From Firmicutes bacterium UBA1191 (GTDB lineage Bacteria > Bacillota > Clostridia > Peptostreptococcales > Anaerovoracaceae), in assembly GCA_002310095.1 (NCBI GenBank), contig DBYH01000026.1:107011-171010 (forward strand): 64,000 nucleotides of DNA, in the 5' to 3' direction. This document shows, one piece after another, positions 44,335 to 52,474 of the stretch (its first letter is position 1; each line of letters opens with the position of its first letter). A program made the position numbers and the translations under genes. The notes beneath the pieces were generated by a model. It saw only the letters and a list, made by a program, of their open reading frames with translations. It had not been told where the DNA came from and made no database searches.

Positions 44335-46788
44335 ATGGCAGAAAAGAAAAGGGGTCCGGGAAGACCACCCGGAAGCAAAAACAAAAAATCATCAGGCAGC
44401 TCTTCAAAGAAGAAGACTGAAGCATCACCTGCTGTTCAGAAGGCAGTAGAGAAGATGGAGATGAGACTCGAGGCCAAGGCCCAGCTCAAGGACGAGATAC
44501 TCGGAATAATCGTCGTGGCTCTCGGCGTATTTCTCATTGTCGCTCTCCAGACCAGCGCGGCCGGTATGGTCGGCGAAGCCATAAGCAAGGCCCTTAAGGG
44601 CGTTTTCGGATTCGTAGCGTTCTTCCTGCCGTACTACTTCATTGTCTACGGCGTACTGCTGTTCCTGAAGAAAACCATTCACATAGGAATCAAGTCGCTG
44701 ATCTACCTGGTGGTAATCTATCTGGCCATTGACCTGGTCAACGCGGCCAGATTCATGGACAAGATCGCCGCAGGCGGTTCCTGGGGCGGTTTTTCCAAGT
44801 GCTTCAACGACGGTGTCGCCCTCAACGGAGGCGGCGTATTCGGCATGGGTGTCGGAGGCCTGATCACGCACTTTCTGGGAGTCGCAGGGCTCTACATCGT
44901 CGCCATAGCGATAATCTTCGTATTCCTGCTTTTGCTTGTCAATACTCCGGTCGCAAGATTCTTCGAAGGCTTCAAGGTGCGCAGGACGCGCCGTCAGCTT
45001 GAGAGAGAAGAGAAGGCCAAGGAGCGCGAACGCCTCAGGGCCGAGGAACAGGAAGCTCTTGAAATGAGCGCAGGCAGACTGATGACGCCGGAAATGACCG
45101 ACGGCCAGAAGAAGATAATGGGATACATGGCCGAGGATCCGTCAGGCAAGACTGAAGTAAAGAAGGGACCGGGAGCCAGACCGAAGAAGAGCAAGGGGCC
45201 TGAGATCATCGGAGCGGGCGCTGAAACGCCTCAGGAGATTCCTGAACCCGCTAAGAAGATGACCAAGACCGAGGCCGCAAACAGCAGGCTTGAGAGCTCG
45301 GATTTCATTCCTTCGGAAAACTACGCGGATTACGAGTATCCGCCGATAGATCTTCTGAAAAAGTCGCCGAAATCCAAGGCTCTGGCCAGCGAGAGCGAAC
45401 TCAGATATAAGGCCCAGCTCCTGGAGGACACCCTCGACAGCTTCGGAATTAACGCCACTGTCACCAACGTCGTTCAGGGACCGACTGTCACAAGGTATGA
45501 GGTCCATCCTGAAAGCGGCGTCAAAGTTTCAAGAATAAAGAATCTGAACGACGACATCGCCCTGAACATGAAGGCCAAGAGCATCCGTATTGAGGCCCCG
45601 ATCCCGGGCAAGGACGCTGTGGGCATAGAAATAGAAAACGCTAAATCGAACATTGTAACAATACGTGAAATAATAGAATCAGACGAGTTCCAGAACTCCG
45701 AATCGAAGGTCACTTTCGCCGTCGGAAAGGACATCGGCGGCAAGGCCATCGTCGCTGACATGGTCAAGATGCCGCATCTGCTCATCGCCGGCGCCACAGG
45801 TTCCGGAAAATCGGTGTGCATAAACAGCATCATCGCCAGCATCCTCTACAAGGCCCGTCCTGACGAGGTCAAGCTGGTGCTCATCGACCCGAAGATGGTC
45901 GAGTTGTCAAATTACAATGGCATTCCGCATCTTCTTATCCCTGTAGTTACGGATGCCGCAAAGGCAGCCGCGGCACTTAACTGGGCCGTCGGCGAGATGG
46001 ACGAGCGCTACAAGAGGTTCGCGGAGAACGGCGTAAGGGACTTCAAGGGGTTCAACAGACTCAAGGCGAAGCAGAAGAATTCGGTAAGAAACGGCGAGGT
46101 AGACGGACCTTTGCCGCAGGTGGTGATAATAATCGACGAACTGGCCGATCTGATGATGGTATCATCGTCACAGGTCGAGGATTCCATCTGCAGACTGGCG
46201 CAGAAGGCGAGAGCCGCAGGCATGCATCTCATAGTCGCGACCCAGAGACCTTCCGTGAACATTATCACGGGTACTATTAAGGCGAACATACCGTCGCGTA
46301 TTGCCTTTGCGGTAACTTCACAGGTCGACTCCAGGACCATCCTGGACGGAGTCGGCGCGGAGAAGCTGGTGGGCAACGGCGACATGCTGTTCGCGCCGCT
46401 GGGAAGCACCAAGCCGACGAGAATACAGGGAACGTTCATTTCCGACGAGGAAGTGAAGAAACTCATACAGTACACCCAGCAGCAGGGTGAGGTGGACGAA
46501 GCCGCCGAGGCCGATGTGCTCGATACCATCGAGAGAGCGAACATGCCTGACGCTGAGAAGGCGAGCAGGGATGACGGCGACGAGCTTCTGGCCGACGCCA
46601 TTGAACTGGTCGTGGACCAGGGCGCGGCGTCCGTATCGATGCTGCAGAGAAGGTTCAGGATAGGTTACAACAGGGCCGCGCGAATCATTGACATGATGGA
46701 AGACAGACAGATCGTCGGACCTCCTGACGGCAGCAGACCGCGACAGGTCCTCATTTCCAGAGCCGACCTGGACAACATGAAGGAATGA
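44335..46788 (+). CDS. ftsK: FtsK/SpoIIIE DNA translocase with N-terminal AT-hook
   Basis: 817 residues. The first 40 residues are basic and contain KRGPGRPPGSKNKK, which reads as an AT-hook. Four membrane helices follow (about 60-210), then a charged linker. The motor domain has GATGSGKSVCINSII (about 490), the Walker B region VVIIIDELADLMM, and a C-terminal gamma winged-helix (SVSMLQRRFRIGYNRAARII). It pumps DNA during division and chromosome-dimer resolution. It overlaps rimO by four bases. Confidence 0.94.
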   Translation: MAEKKRGPGRPPGSKNKKSSGSSSKKKTEASPAVQKAVEKMEMRLEAKAQLKDEILGIIVVALGVFLIVALQTSAAGMVGEAISKALKGVFGFVAFFLPYYFIVYGVLLFLKKTIHIGIKSLIYLVVIYLAIDLVNAARFMDKIAAGGSWGGFSKCFNDGVALNGGGVFGMGVGGLITHFLGVAGLYIVAIAIIFVFLLLLVNTPVARFFEGFKVRRTRRQLEREEKAKERERLRAEEQEALEMSAGRLMTPEMTDGQKKIMGYMAEDPSGKTEVKKGPGARPKKSKGPEIIGAGAETPQEIPEPAKKMTKTEAANSRLESSDFIPSENYADYEYPPIDLLKKSPKSKALASESELRYKAQLLEDTLDSFGINATVTNVVQGPTVTRYEVHPESGVKVSRIKNLNDDIALNMKAKSIRIEAPIPGKDAVGIEIENAKSNIVTIREIIESDEFQNSESKVTFAVGKDIGGKAIVADMVKMPHLLIAGATGSGKSVCINSIIASILYKARPDEVKLVLIDPKMVELSNYNGIPHLLIPVVTDAAKAAAALNWAVGEMDERYKRFAENGVRDFKGFNRLKAKQKNSVRNGEVDGPLPQVVIIIDELADLMMVSSSQVEDSICRLAQKARAAGMHLIVATQRPSVNIITGTIKANIPSRIAFAVTSQVDSRTILDGVGAEKLVGNGDMLFAPLGSTKPTRIQGTFISDEEVKKLIQYTQQQGEVDEAAEADVLDTIERANMPDAEKASRDDGDELLADAIELVVDQGAASVSMLQRRFRIGYNRAARIIDMMEDRQIVGPPDGSRPRQVLISRADLDNMKE

Positions 46789-48140
46789 AGTACACCAGAC
46801 TATACATAGAAACACTTGGATGCCCGAAGAATTTCAACGATTCAGAGGGCATCGGAGGCATATGGGAGAAAGCAGGAGGCACCGTCGTGGCGAGTCCGGA
46901 GGAGGCCGAGGTGGTTCTGGTGAACACCTGCGGCTTCATCAATGACGCTAAGGTCGAGTCCATAGACGCGATTTTTGACATGACTAGACTGCCTTCGAAG
47001 CCGAAACTGGTCGTAAGCGGCTGCCTGACGCAGCGCTACGGGCCTCAGCTGGCCGAGGAGATCCCGGAGATCGACTACATTCTGGGAGTTAACGACTACG
47101 AGAAACTGCCGGACATATTCGAAAGCGACGTGAAGATGTACAGAAGCGACGCTCCCGAGTGCTTCAACGAATTCAGCAGCAGAAGGCTTCCTGACACCCA
47201 TTATTCGGCGACACTGCGCGTGGCCGAGGGATGCAGCAACTGCTGCGCCTACTGCGTTATTCCGCAGATCAGAGGCCCGTACAGGAGCAGGCCAATGGAG
47301 AACATCCTGGAGGAGGCAGAATATCTGGCAAAGGCAGGAGTGCGTGAGCTGATCCTAATCGCCCAGGACCTGACAGAGTACGGCCGCGACCTCTACGGAA
47401 AACTCTGTCTGCCGGAGCTTTTGAGGAAGCTCTGCCGCATCGGAGGGGACGATCCTGAGGCCGGATTCCGCTGGATAAGGCTTATGTACTGCTACGAGGA
47501 TAAGATAACGGATGAACTTATCGAGGTCATGGCCTCAGAGGAGCGCATCTGCAAGTACATCGACATACCGCTCCAGCACGTGTCAGACAACGTTCTGGAG
47601 GCAATGAGGCGTCGTTCCACGTCGGAATCCATCAGAACCACCATCAGGAAGCTCAGGGAAGCGATTCCTGACATGCACATAAGGACGACTTTCATCACCG
47701 GATTCCCGGGTGAGAGCGAGGAAGACTTCGAAGAGCTGGCTGATTTTGCAGAAGAGACAAAGTTTGAAAGGCTTGGAGTCTTCGCCTATTCCCAGGAAGA
47801 GGGGACGCCGGCGGGTGAGATGGACTGTCAGATAGACGAAGAAGTCAAAAAAGCCAGAGCCGACGGCATAATGCGGCTCCAGCTGGATATATCGAGAGAA
47901 CATAACGAAGAAAAGGTCGGAAGGGTCCTTGAGGTGCTCGTGGAGGGCGTCGACGAGGAAGCGGACGACTATACAGCATATATCGGCAGGAGCGAGTACG
48001 ACGCGCCGGAGATAGACGGCACAGTCATATTCAGGACTCCTGCGGGAGAGAAACATGAGCCCGGAGATTTCGTCTCAGTGCTCATAGAGGACGCTTTTGA
48101 TTACGACCTCGCGGGAACTGCCGTGAGGGAGAAAGGTTGA
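46785..48140 (+). CDS. rimO: Ribosomal protein S12 methylthiotransferase
   Basis: 451 residues. An N-terminal UPF0004 domain has the cluster Cys residues in LGCPKNFNDSE, CGFINDAK and VSGCLTQRYG. The radical-SAM motif CSNCCAYC lies at about 145. A C-terminal TRAM-like domain (VLVEGVDEEADDYTAYIGRS) ends the protein. It methylthiolates Asp of ribosomal protein S12. RimO rather than MiaB is supported by LGCPKN at the start and by HVSDNVLEAMRRRST. It starts in an ATGA overlap with ftsK. Confidence 0.93.
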   Translation: MKYTRLYIETLGCPKNFNDSEGIGGIWEKAGGTVVASPEEAEVVLVNTCGFINDAKVESIDAIFDMTRLPSKPKLVVSGCLTQRYGPQLAEEIPEIDYILGVNDYEKLPDIFESDVKMYRSDAPECFNEFSSRRLPDTHYSATLRVAEGCSNCCAYCVIPQIRGPYRSRPMENILEEAEYLAKAGVRELILIAQDLTEYGRDLYGKLCLPELLRKLCRIGGDDPEAGFRWIRLMYCYEDKITDELIEVMASEERICKYIDIPLQHVSDNVLEAMRRRSTSESIRTTIRKLREAIPDMHIRTTFITGFPGESEEDFEELADFAEETKFERLGVFAYSQEEGTPAGEMDCQIDEEVKKARADGIMRLQLDISREHNEEKVGRVLEVLVEGVDEEADDYTAYIGRSEYDAPEIDGTVIFRTPAGEKHEPGDFVSVLIEDAFDYDLAGTAVREKG

Positions 48141-48144
48141 CATT

Positions 48145-48714
48145 ATGGAGAATAATGATTTCAAGTACAAAAATCTGCCGAATCAGCTGACAATAGGGCG
48201 TGTGTTTGCCATTCCGCTTTTCATTGTTCTGCTGATGATGGGTTTCAGAGTAGCGGCTACGATAGTATTCATTCTCGCCGCGTTCACGGACATGCTGGAC
48301 GGCAAGATCGCCCGCAAGTACAATCTGGTGACCAATTTCGGCAAACTCATGGATCCGCTGGCTGACAAGCTGCTGACCATGTCGGCTTTCATTTGTCTTG
48401 TAGGCCTCGGAGACATTCCGGCGTGGATGGTAATAGTGATTCTCGGCCGTGAGTTCATTATCACAGGCATGAGGCAGGTCGCCGCCGCCGAGGGTATCGT
48501 AATAGCGGCGGGATGGTCCGGAAAGATCAAGACAGTATGCCAGATGGTGGCAATTCCGCTCATCATGCTGAATAACTGGCCTTGCAGTCTGCTTCCGTTC
48601 CCATGCCCGCTTGATCAGATCGCCCTGTGGGCGGCTGTTGTCATGACTATCTGGTCGGGCGCAGAGTACATTATCAAGAACAAACAGGTATTTTCAATGA
48701 AGAATAAGAGCTGA
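48145..48714 (+). CDS. pgsA: CDP-diacylglycerol-glycerol-3-phosphate 3-phosphatidyltransferase
   Basis: 189 residues, membrane protein. The CDP-alcohol phosphatidyltransferase signature is intact (DMLDGKIARKYNLVTNFGKL with MDPLADK). It makes phosphatidylglycerol phosphate. NLPNQLTIGRVFAIPLF near the N-terminus is typical of PgsA. It lies four bases after rimO and 35 before cinA, the gene order common in Firmicutes. Confidence 0.94.
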   Translation: MENNDFKYKNLPNQLTIGRVFAIPLFIVLLMMGFRVAATIVFILAAFTDMLDGKIARKYNLVTNFGKLMDPLADKLLTMSAFICLVGLGDIPAWMVIVILGREFIITGMRQVAAAEGIVIAAGWSGKIKTVCQMVAIPLIMLNNWPCSLLPFPCPLDQIALWAAVVMTIWSGAEYIIKNKQVFSMKNKS

Positions 48715-48749
48715 GGCGGATTGCCTTTGCATCGAGAGGTTTATAGTAG

Positions 48750-50006
48750 ATGAAAGCTGCGATACTCACCGTCGGGACTGAGATCCTCTTCGGTGAGATA
48801 ACCAATACGAATACTGTCTTCCTGTCCCGCAGGCTGAATGATATCGGCATCGACGTGATGTATCACTACACGGTGGGAGATAACCCCGTCAGACTGGCTG
48901 AGATGATCGAAACGTCCCTCAAGGACTGCGATATCGTCTTAACCACGGGCGGCCTGGGCCCTACACAGGACGACATGACCAAGGAGATCGCCTGTCAGGT
49001 CATGGGCGATCATCTTGTTATGCACGAGGATATACTGGATTTCATAAAGGAACGGCTTCTGGCATACAAGGCGGAGATGTCTGAGAACAACTACAAACAG
49101 GCTCTGATGCCTTCAAAATGCCGCGTATTCTTCAATGACGCCGGTACGGCGCCGGGATTCGCCCTCAGCAGGGAAGTCGGCGGGCAAAAGCAGTGGATCG
49201 CGTGCATGCCGGGGCCTCCGAAGGAAATGACGAGGATGTTCGAGCGGTCTGTAGTGCCTTGGCTTGAGGAACTGACGGACGGCAGACTTGTTTACAAGGA
49301 GATAAGAACCTTCGGAATAGGGGAATCCGACCTGGAAACGGCCCTTTTACCGCTCATAGACGGTCAGACAGACCCGACGCTTGCAACATACGCAAAGAAC
49401 GGCGAATGCTCCGTGCGCGTGGCTTCAAAACGCGCCACAAAGGAAGAAGCCGAGGCTGCGGTCACTGAGATGACCGAAAAAGTACGGAATTACGTCGGAA
49501 AATACATTTACAGCACCGAAGGAGAGGAATATCCGCAAGTTGTCGGAAATAAACTTATGTCAAGCGGTCTAACCATAGCCGCAGCAGAGTCCTGCACGGG
49601 TGGAATGTTCGGCGCGGCCCTTACGGACATACCCGGGATCTCCGCAGTATTCGACAGAAGCCTGGTTACATACAGCAATCAGGCCAAAATCGACGAACTT
49701 GGCGTTAAACCTGAGACTCTGGAGCGTTTCGGAGCTGTCAGCGAGGAGACCGCAATCGAAATGGCAGAGGGCGTAAGGCTGAAAGCGGGCACTGATATCG
49801 GAATTTCAGTAACAGGAATAGCGGGTCCGGACGGAGATACTGAAGATAAACACGTCGGACTGGTGTACATAGGCCTTTCTCTGGGCGAACGCTGCGGAGG
49901 GAAGACCATATGCAGGAAGATCGACCGCCGCATCAGGGAGAGACAGCGCAACAGGAGACATGCGGTCCTGAGCATGTTCGACATGATATACAGGAACATA
50001 GAGTAA
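48750..50006 (+). CDS. cinA: CinA: nicotinamide-nucleotide amidase / MoaB-like competence-damage protein
   Basis: 418 residues. The N-terminal MoaB/MogA-like (COG1058) domain has ILTVGTEILFGEITNTN and TTGGLGPTQDDMTKE. The C-terminal amidase domain has IAAAESCTGGMFGAALT and GIAGPDGDTEDKHVGLVYIG. It deamidates NMN and is often paired with recA, which follows here after a 169-bp regulatory region. Confidence 0.93.
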   Translation: MKAAILTVGTEILFGEITNTNTVFLSRRLNDIGIDVMYHYTVGDNPVRLAEMIETSLKDCDIVLTTGGLGPTQDDMTKEIACQVMGDHLVMHEDILDFIKERLLAYKAEMSENNYKQALMPSKCRVFFNDAGTAPGFALSREVGGQKQWIACMPGPPKEMTRMFERSVVPWLEELTDGRLVYKEIRTFGIGESDLETALLPLIDGQTDPTLATYAKNGECSVRVASKRATKEEAEAAVTEMTEKVRNYVGKYIYSTEGEEYPQVVGNKLMSSGLTIAAAESCTGGMFGAALTDIPGISAVFDRSLVTYSNQAKIDELGVKPETLERFGAVSEETAIEMAEGVRLKAGTDIGISVTGIAGPDGDTEDKHVGLVYIGLSLGERCGGKTICRKIDRRIRERQRNRRHAVLSMFDMIYRNIE

Positions 50007-50010
50007 TTGC

Positions 50011-50040
50011 TTGACAAATCCCCGTGAATGTGGTTATATA
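50011..50040 (+). promoter_or_regulatory. Upstream promoter of recA
   Basis: TTGACA (50011-50016) with TATATA (50035-50040) at 18 bp, or TTATAT at 17 bp. No LexA box overlaps it directly, so it may give a basal level, although a LexA box lies downstream. Confidence 0.5.
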
Positions 50041-50086
50041 GCAATATATGGAAGCATAGGAAATAATATACATTAATGTTTTATTA

Positions 50087-50098
50087 GAACAAATGTTC
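50087..50098. promoter_or_regulatory. LexA box 1 of recA
   Basis: GAAC-AAAT-GTTC, perfect core, ending 9 bp before the -35 of the main recA promoter. Confidence 0.85.
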
Positions 50099-50107
50099 AT
50101 TTTCCTG

Positions 50108-50136
50108 TTGACAACGTTTCCGCGCAAGGGTATTAT
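50108..50136 (+). promoter_or_regulatory. SOS promoter of recA
   Basis: TTGACA (50108-50113), 17-bp spacer, TATTAT (50131-50136). It is bracketed by two identical LexA boxes. Confidence 0.8.
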
Positions 50137-50143
50137 TACTATA

Positions 50144-50155
50144 GAACAAATGTTC
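50144..50155. promoter_or_regulatory. LexA box 2 of recA
   Basis: GAAC-AAAT-GTTC, an exact copy of box 1, centred 57 bp downstream of it and covering the expected transcription start. Confidence 0.85.
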
Positions 50156-50175
50156 ACGGATTAATGGAGGTAATC

Positions 50176-51306
50176 ATGGCAGCTAAAAACGATAATATGT
50201 ACAATGCAGGTTTTGCAAGTAATGAGGAACGTGAGAAGGCGCTTGCGGGCGCTATGGCGCAGATAGAGAAGCAGTTCGGCAAGGGCGCGGTAATGAAACT
50301 TGGAGATGACAGCGCCAGGCTGAACATAGAAGCTATTTCAACGGGTTCGATGAGCCTGGATCTTGCCACGGGTATCGGTGGAGTGCCGCGCGGACGTATC
50401 GTGGAGATATACGGACCTGAATCTTCAGGTAAGACCACACTGACGCTCCACATTATCGCTGAGGCGCAGAAGAACGGCGGCAAGGCTGCTTTTATCGACG
50501 CTGAGCACGCTCTTGATCCTGAATACGCCAGAAATCTCGGAGTGGATGTGGACGAACTCCTCGTTTCACAGCCGGATTACGGCGAGCAGGCCCTTGAGAT
50601 TGCTGAAACCCTCGTAAGGAGCGGAGCACTCGATGTGGTAGTTGTCGACTCAGTAGCGGCCCTCGTTCCAAAGCATGAGATAGACGGCGCTATGGGTGAC
50701 GCGGCTGTAGGTCTTCAGGCAAGACTCATGTCGCAGGCTCTGAGAAAGCTGGCAGGCGTCATTAACAAGACGAATACCACGATTATCTTCATCAACCAGC
50801 TCCGTGAGAAAATCGGAATCATGTTCGGCAACCCTGAGACAACGACAGGCGGACGCGCGCTCAAGTTCTTCTCCACGATGAGAATTGATGTCAGAAGGAT
50901 AGATTCCATCAAGGCCGGCGACCAGGTGCTCGGAAACAGAACCAGAGCTAAGATCGTCAAGAACAAGGTGGCGCCTCCGTTCAAGCAGGCCGAGTTCGAT
51001 ATCATGTACGGCACAGGCATATCCAAGGCAGGAGACATCCTCGACTGCGCGACTGACGCGGGACTGATCGAGAAGGCCGGCTCCTGGTACAGCTTCAAGA
51101 GTGAGAGAATCGGACAGGGCAGAGAGAACGTCAAGGCATACCTCGAGACTAATCCTCAGGTCATGGACGAGCTTCAGAATCAGCTTCTGGAGATGCTGAA
51201 CGCCTCCCGCAGAAGAGAGGACGCCGACGCAGCCGAAGTCGCTGGCGGACCGGTTCCCGGTCCTGACGGACTCATGGTCGACGAGGACGGCGTGATCATC
51301 GACTGA
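50176..51306 (+). CDS. recA: Recombinase A
   Basis: 376 residues. Walker A GPESSGKTTLTLHII (about 68), VVVDSVAALVPKHEIDGAMG, the L2 loop region FINQLREKIGIMFGNPETTTGG, and KNKVAPPFKQAEFDIMYG are all present, with the usual acidic C-terminus. It drives homologous recombination and triggers LexA self-cleavage. The ATG at 50176 is chosen because GGAGG lies at 50166-50170; the ATG at 50164 overlaps that site. Two LexA boxes flank its promoter. Confidence 0.97.
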   Translation: MAAKNDNMYNAGFASNEEREKALAGAMAQIEKQFGKGAVMKLGDDSARLNIEAISTGSMSLDLATGIGGVPRGRIVEIYGPESSGKTTLTLHIIAEAQKNGGKAAFIDAEHALDPEYARNLGVDVDELLVSQPDYGEQALEIAETLVRSGALDVVVVDSVAALVPKHEIDGAMGDAAVGLQARLMSQALRKLAGVINKTNTTIIFINQLREKIGIMFGNPETTTGGRALKFFSTMRIDVRRIDSIKAGDQVLGNRTRAKIVKNKVAPPFKQAEFDIMYGTGISKAGDILDCATDAGLIEKAGSWYSFKSERIGQGRENVKAYLETNPQVMDELQNQLLEMLNASRRREDADAAEVAGGPVPGPDGLMVDEDGVIID

Positions 51307-51330
51307 TCTGAGTTTGCATAGACAGTAACG

Positions 51331-51358
51331 AAGCACCGGAGAGGATCCGGTGCTTTTG
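51331..51358 (+). terminator. Terminator of recA
   Basis: AAGCACCGGA (51331-51340) and TCCGGTGCTT (51346-51355), loop of 5, followed by TTTTG. Confidence 0.85.
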
Positions 51359-51391
51359 TATTAAATACATTATATATGCAGAAAAAAGTGC

Positions 51392-51420
51392 TTTACAAAG
51401 CATTTTACCTGTTGTATAGT
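51392..51420 (+). promoter_or_regulatory. Promoter of the rplU-rpmA unit
   Basis: TTTACA (51392-51397), 17-bp spacer, TATAGT (51415-51420). A leader of about 90 bases follows. Confidence 0.6.
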
Positions 51421-51426
51421 AACGGA

Positions 51427-51500
51427 GTATGAGCCGCTCGAACAGGGCTATTTAAATGTGCGCCAAAACAGGCGGACTGCCCCGGTAGGCGAGACTGGTT
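51427..51500 (+). promoter_or_regulatory. Possible rplU (L21) autoregulatory leader
   Basis: The leader between promoter and rplU contains short hairpins such as GCGCC-aaaaca-GGCG and conserved-looking unpaired stretches. Firmicutes often have an L21-leader RNA here. I cannot confirm that this sequence fits the known consensus. Confidence 0.3.
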
Positions 51501-51517
51501 AGAGGAGGAATATTTTA

Positions 51518-52111
51518 ATGTACGCAATCATTGAGACAGGCGGAAAACAGTACAAAGTACAGAACGGCGATCAGCTCAGAGTAGAGAAGCTGAATGCGGA
51601 AGCCGGAAGCACTGTAGTATTTGACAAGGTCCTCGCTGCGGGTGAAGGTTCTGACATCAAGGTTGGAACACCTTATCTCGAAGGGCTTACTGTTGAAGGA
51701 ACTGTAGTTGAATCAGGCAAGGGTGACAAGGTAATCATCTTCAAGTACAAGGCTAAGAAGGATTACAGAAAGAAGCAGGGTCACAGACAGCCGTACACAC
51801 TGGTTGAGATCACTTCAGTAGCCGGCGTAAAGGCCGAGCCTAAGAAGGAAGAGCCTGCAGAGGCACCGGCTGAGGAAGCTGCAGAAGAAAAGGCCGAAGA
51901 AGTTGTTGAAGAAGCAGTCGAAGCAGAAGAAGAGAAGGCTGAGGAAGTCGTTGAAGAGGCTGCCGAGGTCGTCGAGGAAGCTGCTCCTGAGAAGCCGCTT
52001 GAGAAGATGCTCAAGGCTGAGCTCATCGAGTATGCCGAGAAGAACGGCGTAGAGTTTGATCCAAAGGCTACAAAGGCTGTTATCATCGAAGCCATCAAGG
52101 CTGCAAAGTAA
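51518..52111 (+). CDS. rplU: Ribosomal protein L21 with long C-terminal extension
   Basis: 197 residues, almost twice the usual length of about 103. Residues 1-103 are a normal L21 (MYAIIETGGKQYKVQNGDQL, KKQGHRQPYTLVEITSV). Residues about 104-156 are Ala/Glu-rich (EEAAEEKAEEVVEEAVEAEE). Residues about 160-197 form a compact Lys-rich motif (MLKAELIEYAEKNG, KAVIIEAIKAAK) that resembles a SAP/HeH-type helix-extension-helix nucleic-acid-binding unit. The start follows AGAGGAGG. No prp gene lies between rplU and rpmA. The extension is in frame and shows no sign of frameshift. Confidence 0.92.
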   Translation: MYAIIETGGKQYKVQNGDQLRVEKLNAEAGSTVVFDKVLAAGEGSDIKVGTPYLEGLTVEGTVVESGKGDKVIIFKYKAKKDYRKKQGHRQPYTLVEITSVAGVKAEPKKEEPAEAPAEEAAEEKAEEVVEEAVEAEEEKAEEVVEEAAEVVEEAAPEKPLEKMLKAELIEYAEKNGVEFDPKATKAVIIEAIKAAK

Positions 52112-52148
52112 AAATTAGAGTTAGTTTGATTATACAAGGAGGTATTCC

Positions 52149-52409
52149 ATGGCAAGTAAAAAAGGAGTAGGAAGCTCGAAGAACGGTCGTGATTCCGAGT
52201 CGAAACGTCTGGGCGTCAAGATTGGTGATGGTCAGTTCGTAAGCGCCGGCAGCATCCTTGTCAGACAGAGAGGAACCAAGTTCCACCCTGGCAACAACGT
52301 CGGCAAAGGCGGAGACGATACATTATTTGCTAAGGTAGACGGAGCTGTTAAGTTCGAAAGAATGGACAAGAAACGCAAGCAGGTAAGTGTATATCCGAAG
52401 GAAGCGTAA
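52149..52409 (+). CDS. rpmA: Ribosomal protein L27
   Basis: 86 residues. It begins directly with MASKKGVGSSKNGRDSESKR, the mature form. Many Firmicutes instead have an N-terminal extension that Prp protease removes. LGVKIGDGQFVSAGSILVRQ and NNVGKGGDDTLFA are family hallmarks. The start follows AAGGAGG. A strong terminator follows, separating it from obg. Confidence 0.95.
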   Translation: MASKKGVGSSKNGRDSESKRLGVKIGDGQFVSAGSILVRQRGTKFHPGNNVGKGGDDTLFAKVDGAVKFERMDKKRKQVSVYPKEA

Positions 52410-52417
52410 ACTATTCG

Positions 52418-52447
52418 AGCCCCTAACCCTGTTAGGGGCTTTTTATT
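52418..52447 (+). terminator. Terminator after rpmA
   Basis: AGCCCCTAAC (52418-52427) and GTTAGGGGCT (52431-52440), loop of 3, followed by TTTTATTT. Confidence 0.9.
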
Positions 52448-52474
52448 TCAGGCGCTGACGCAGAAGGCGGCACG

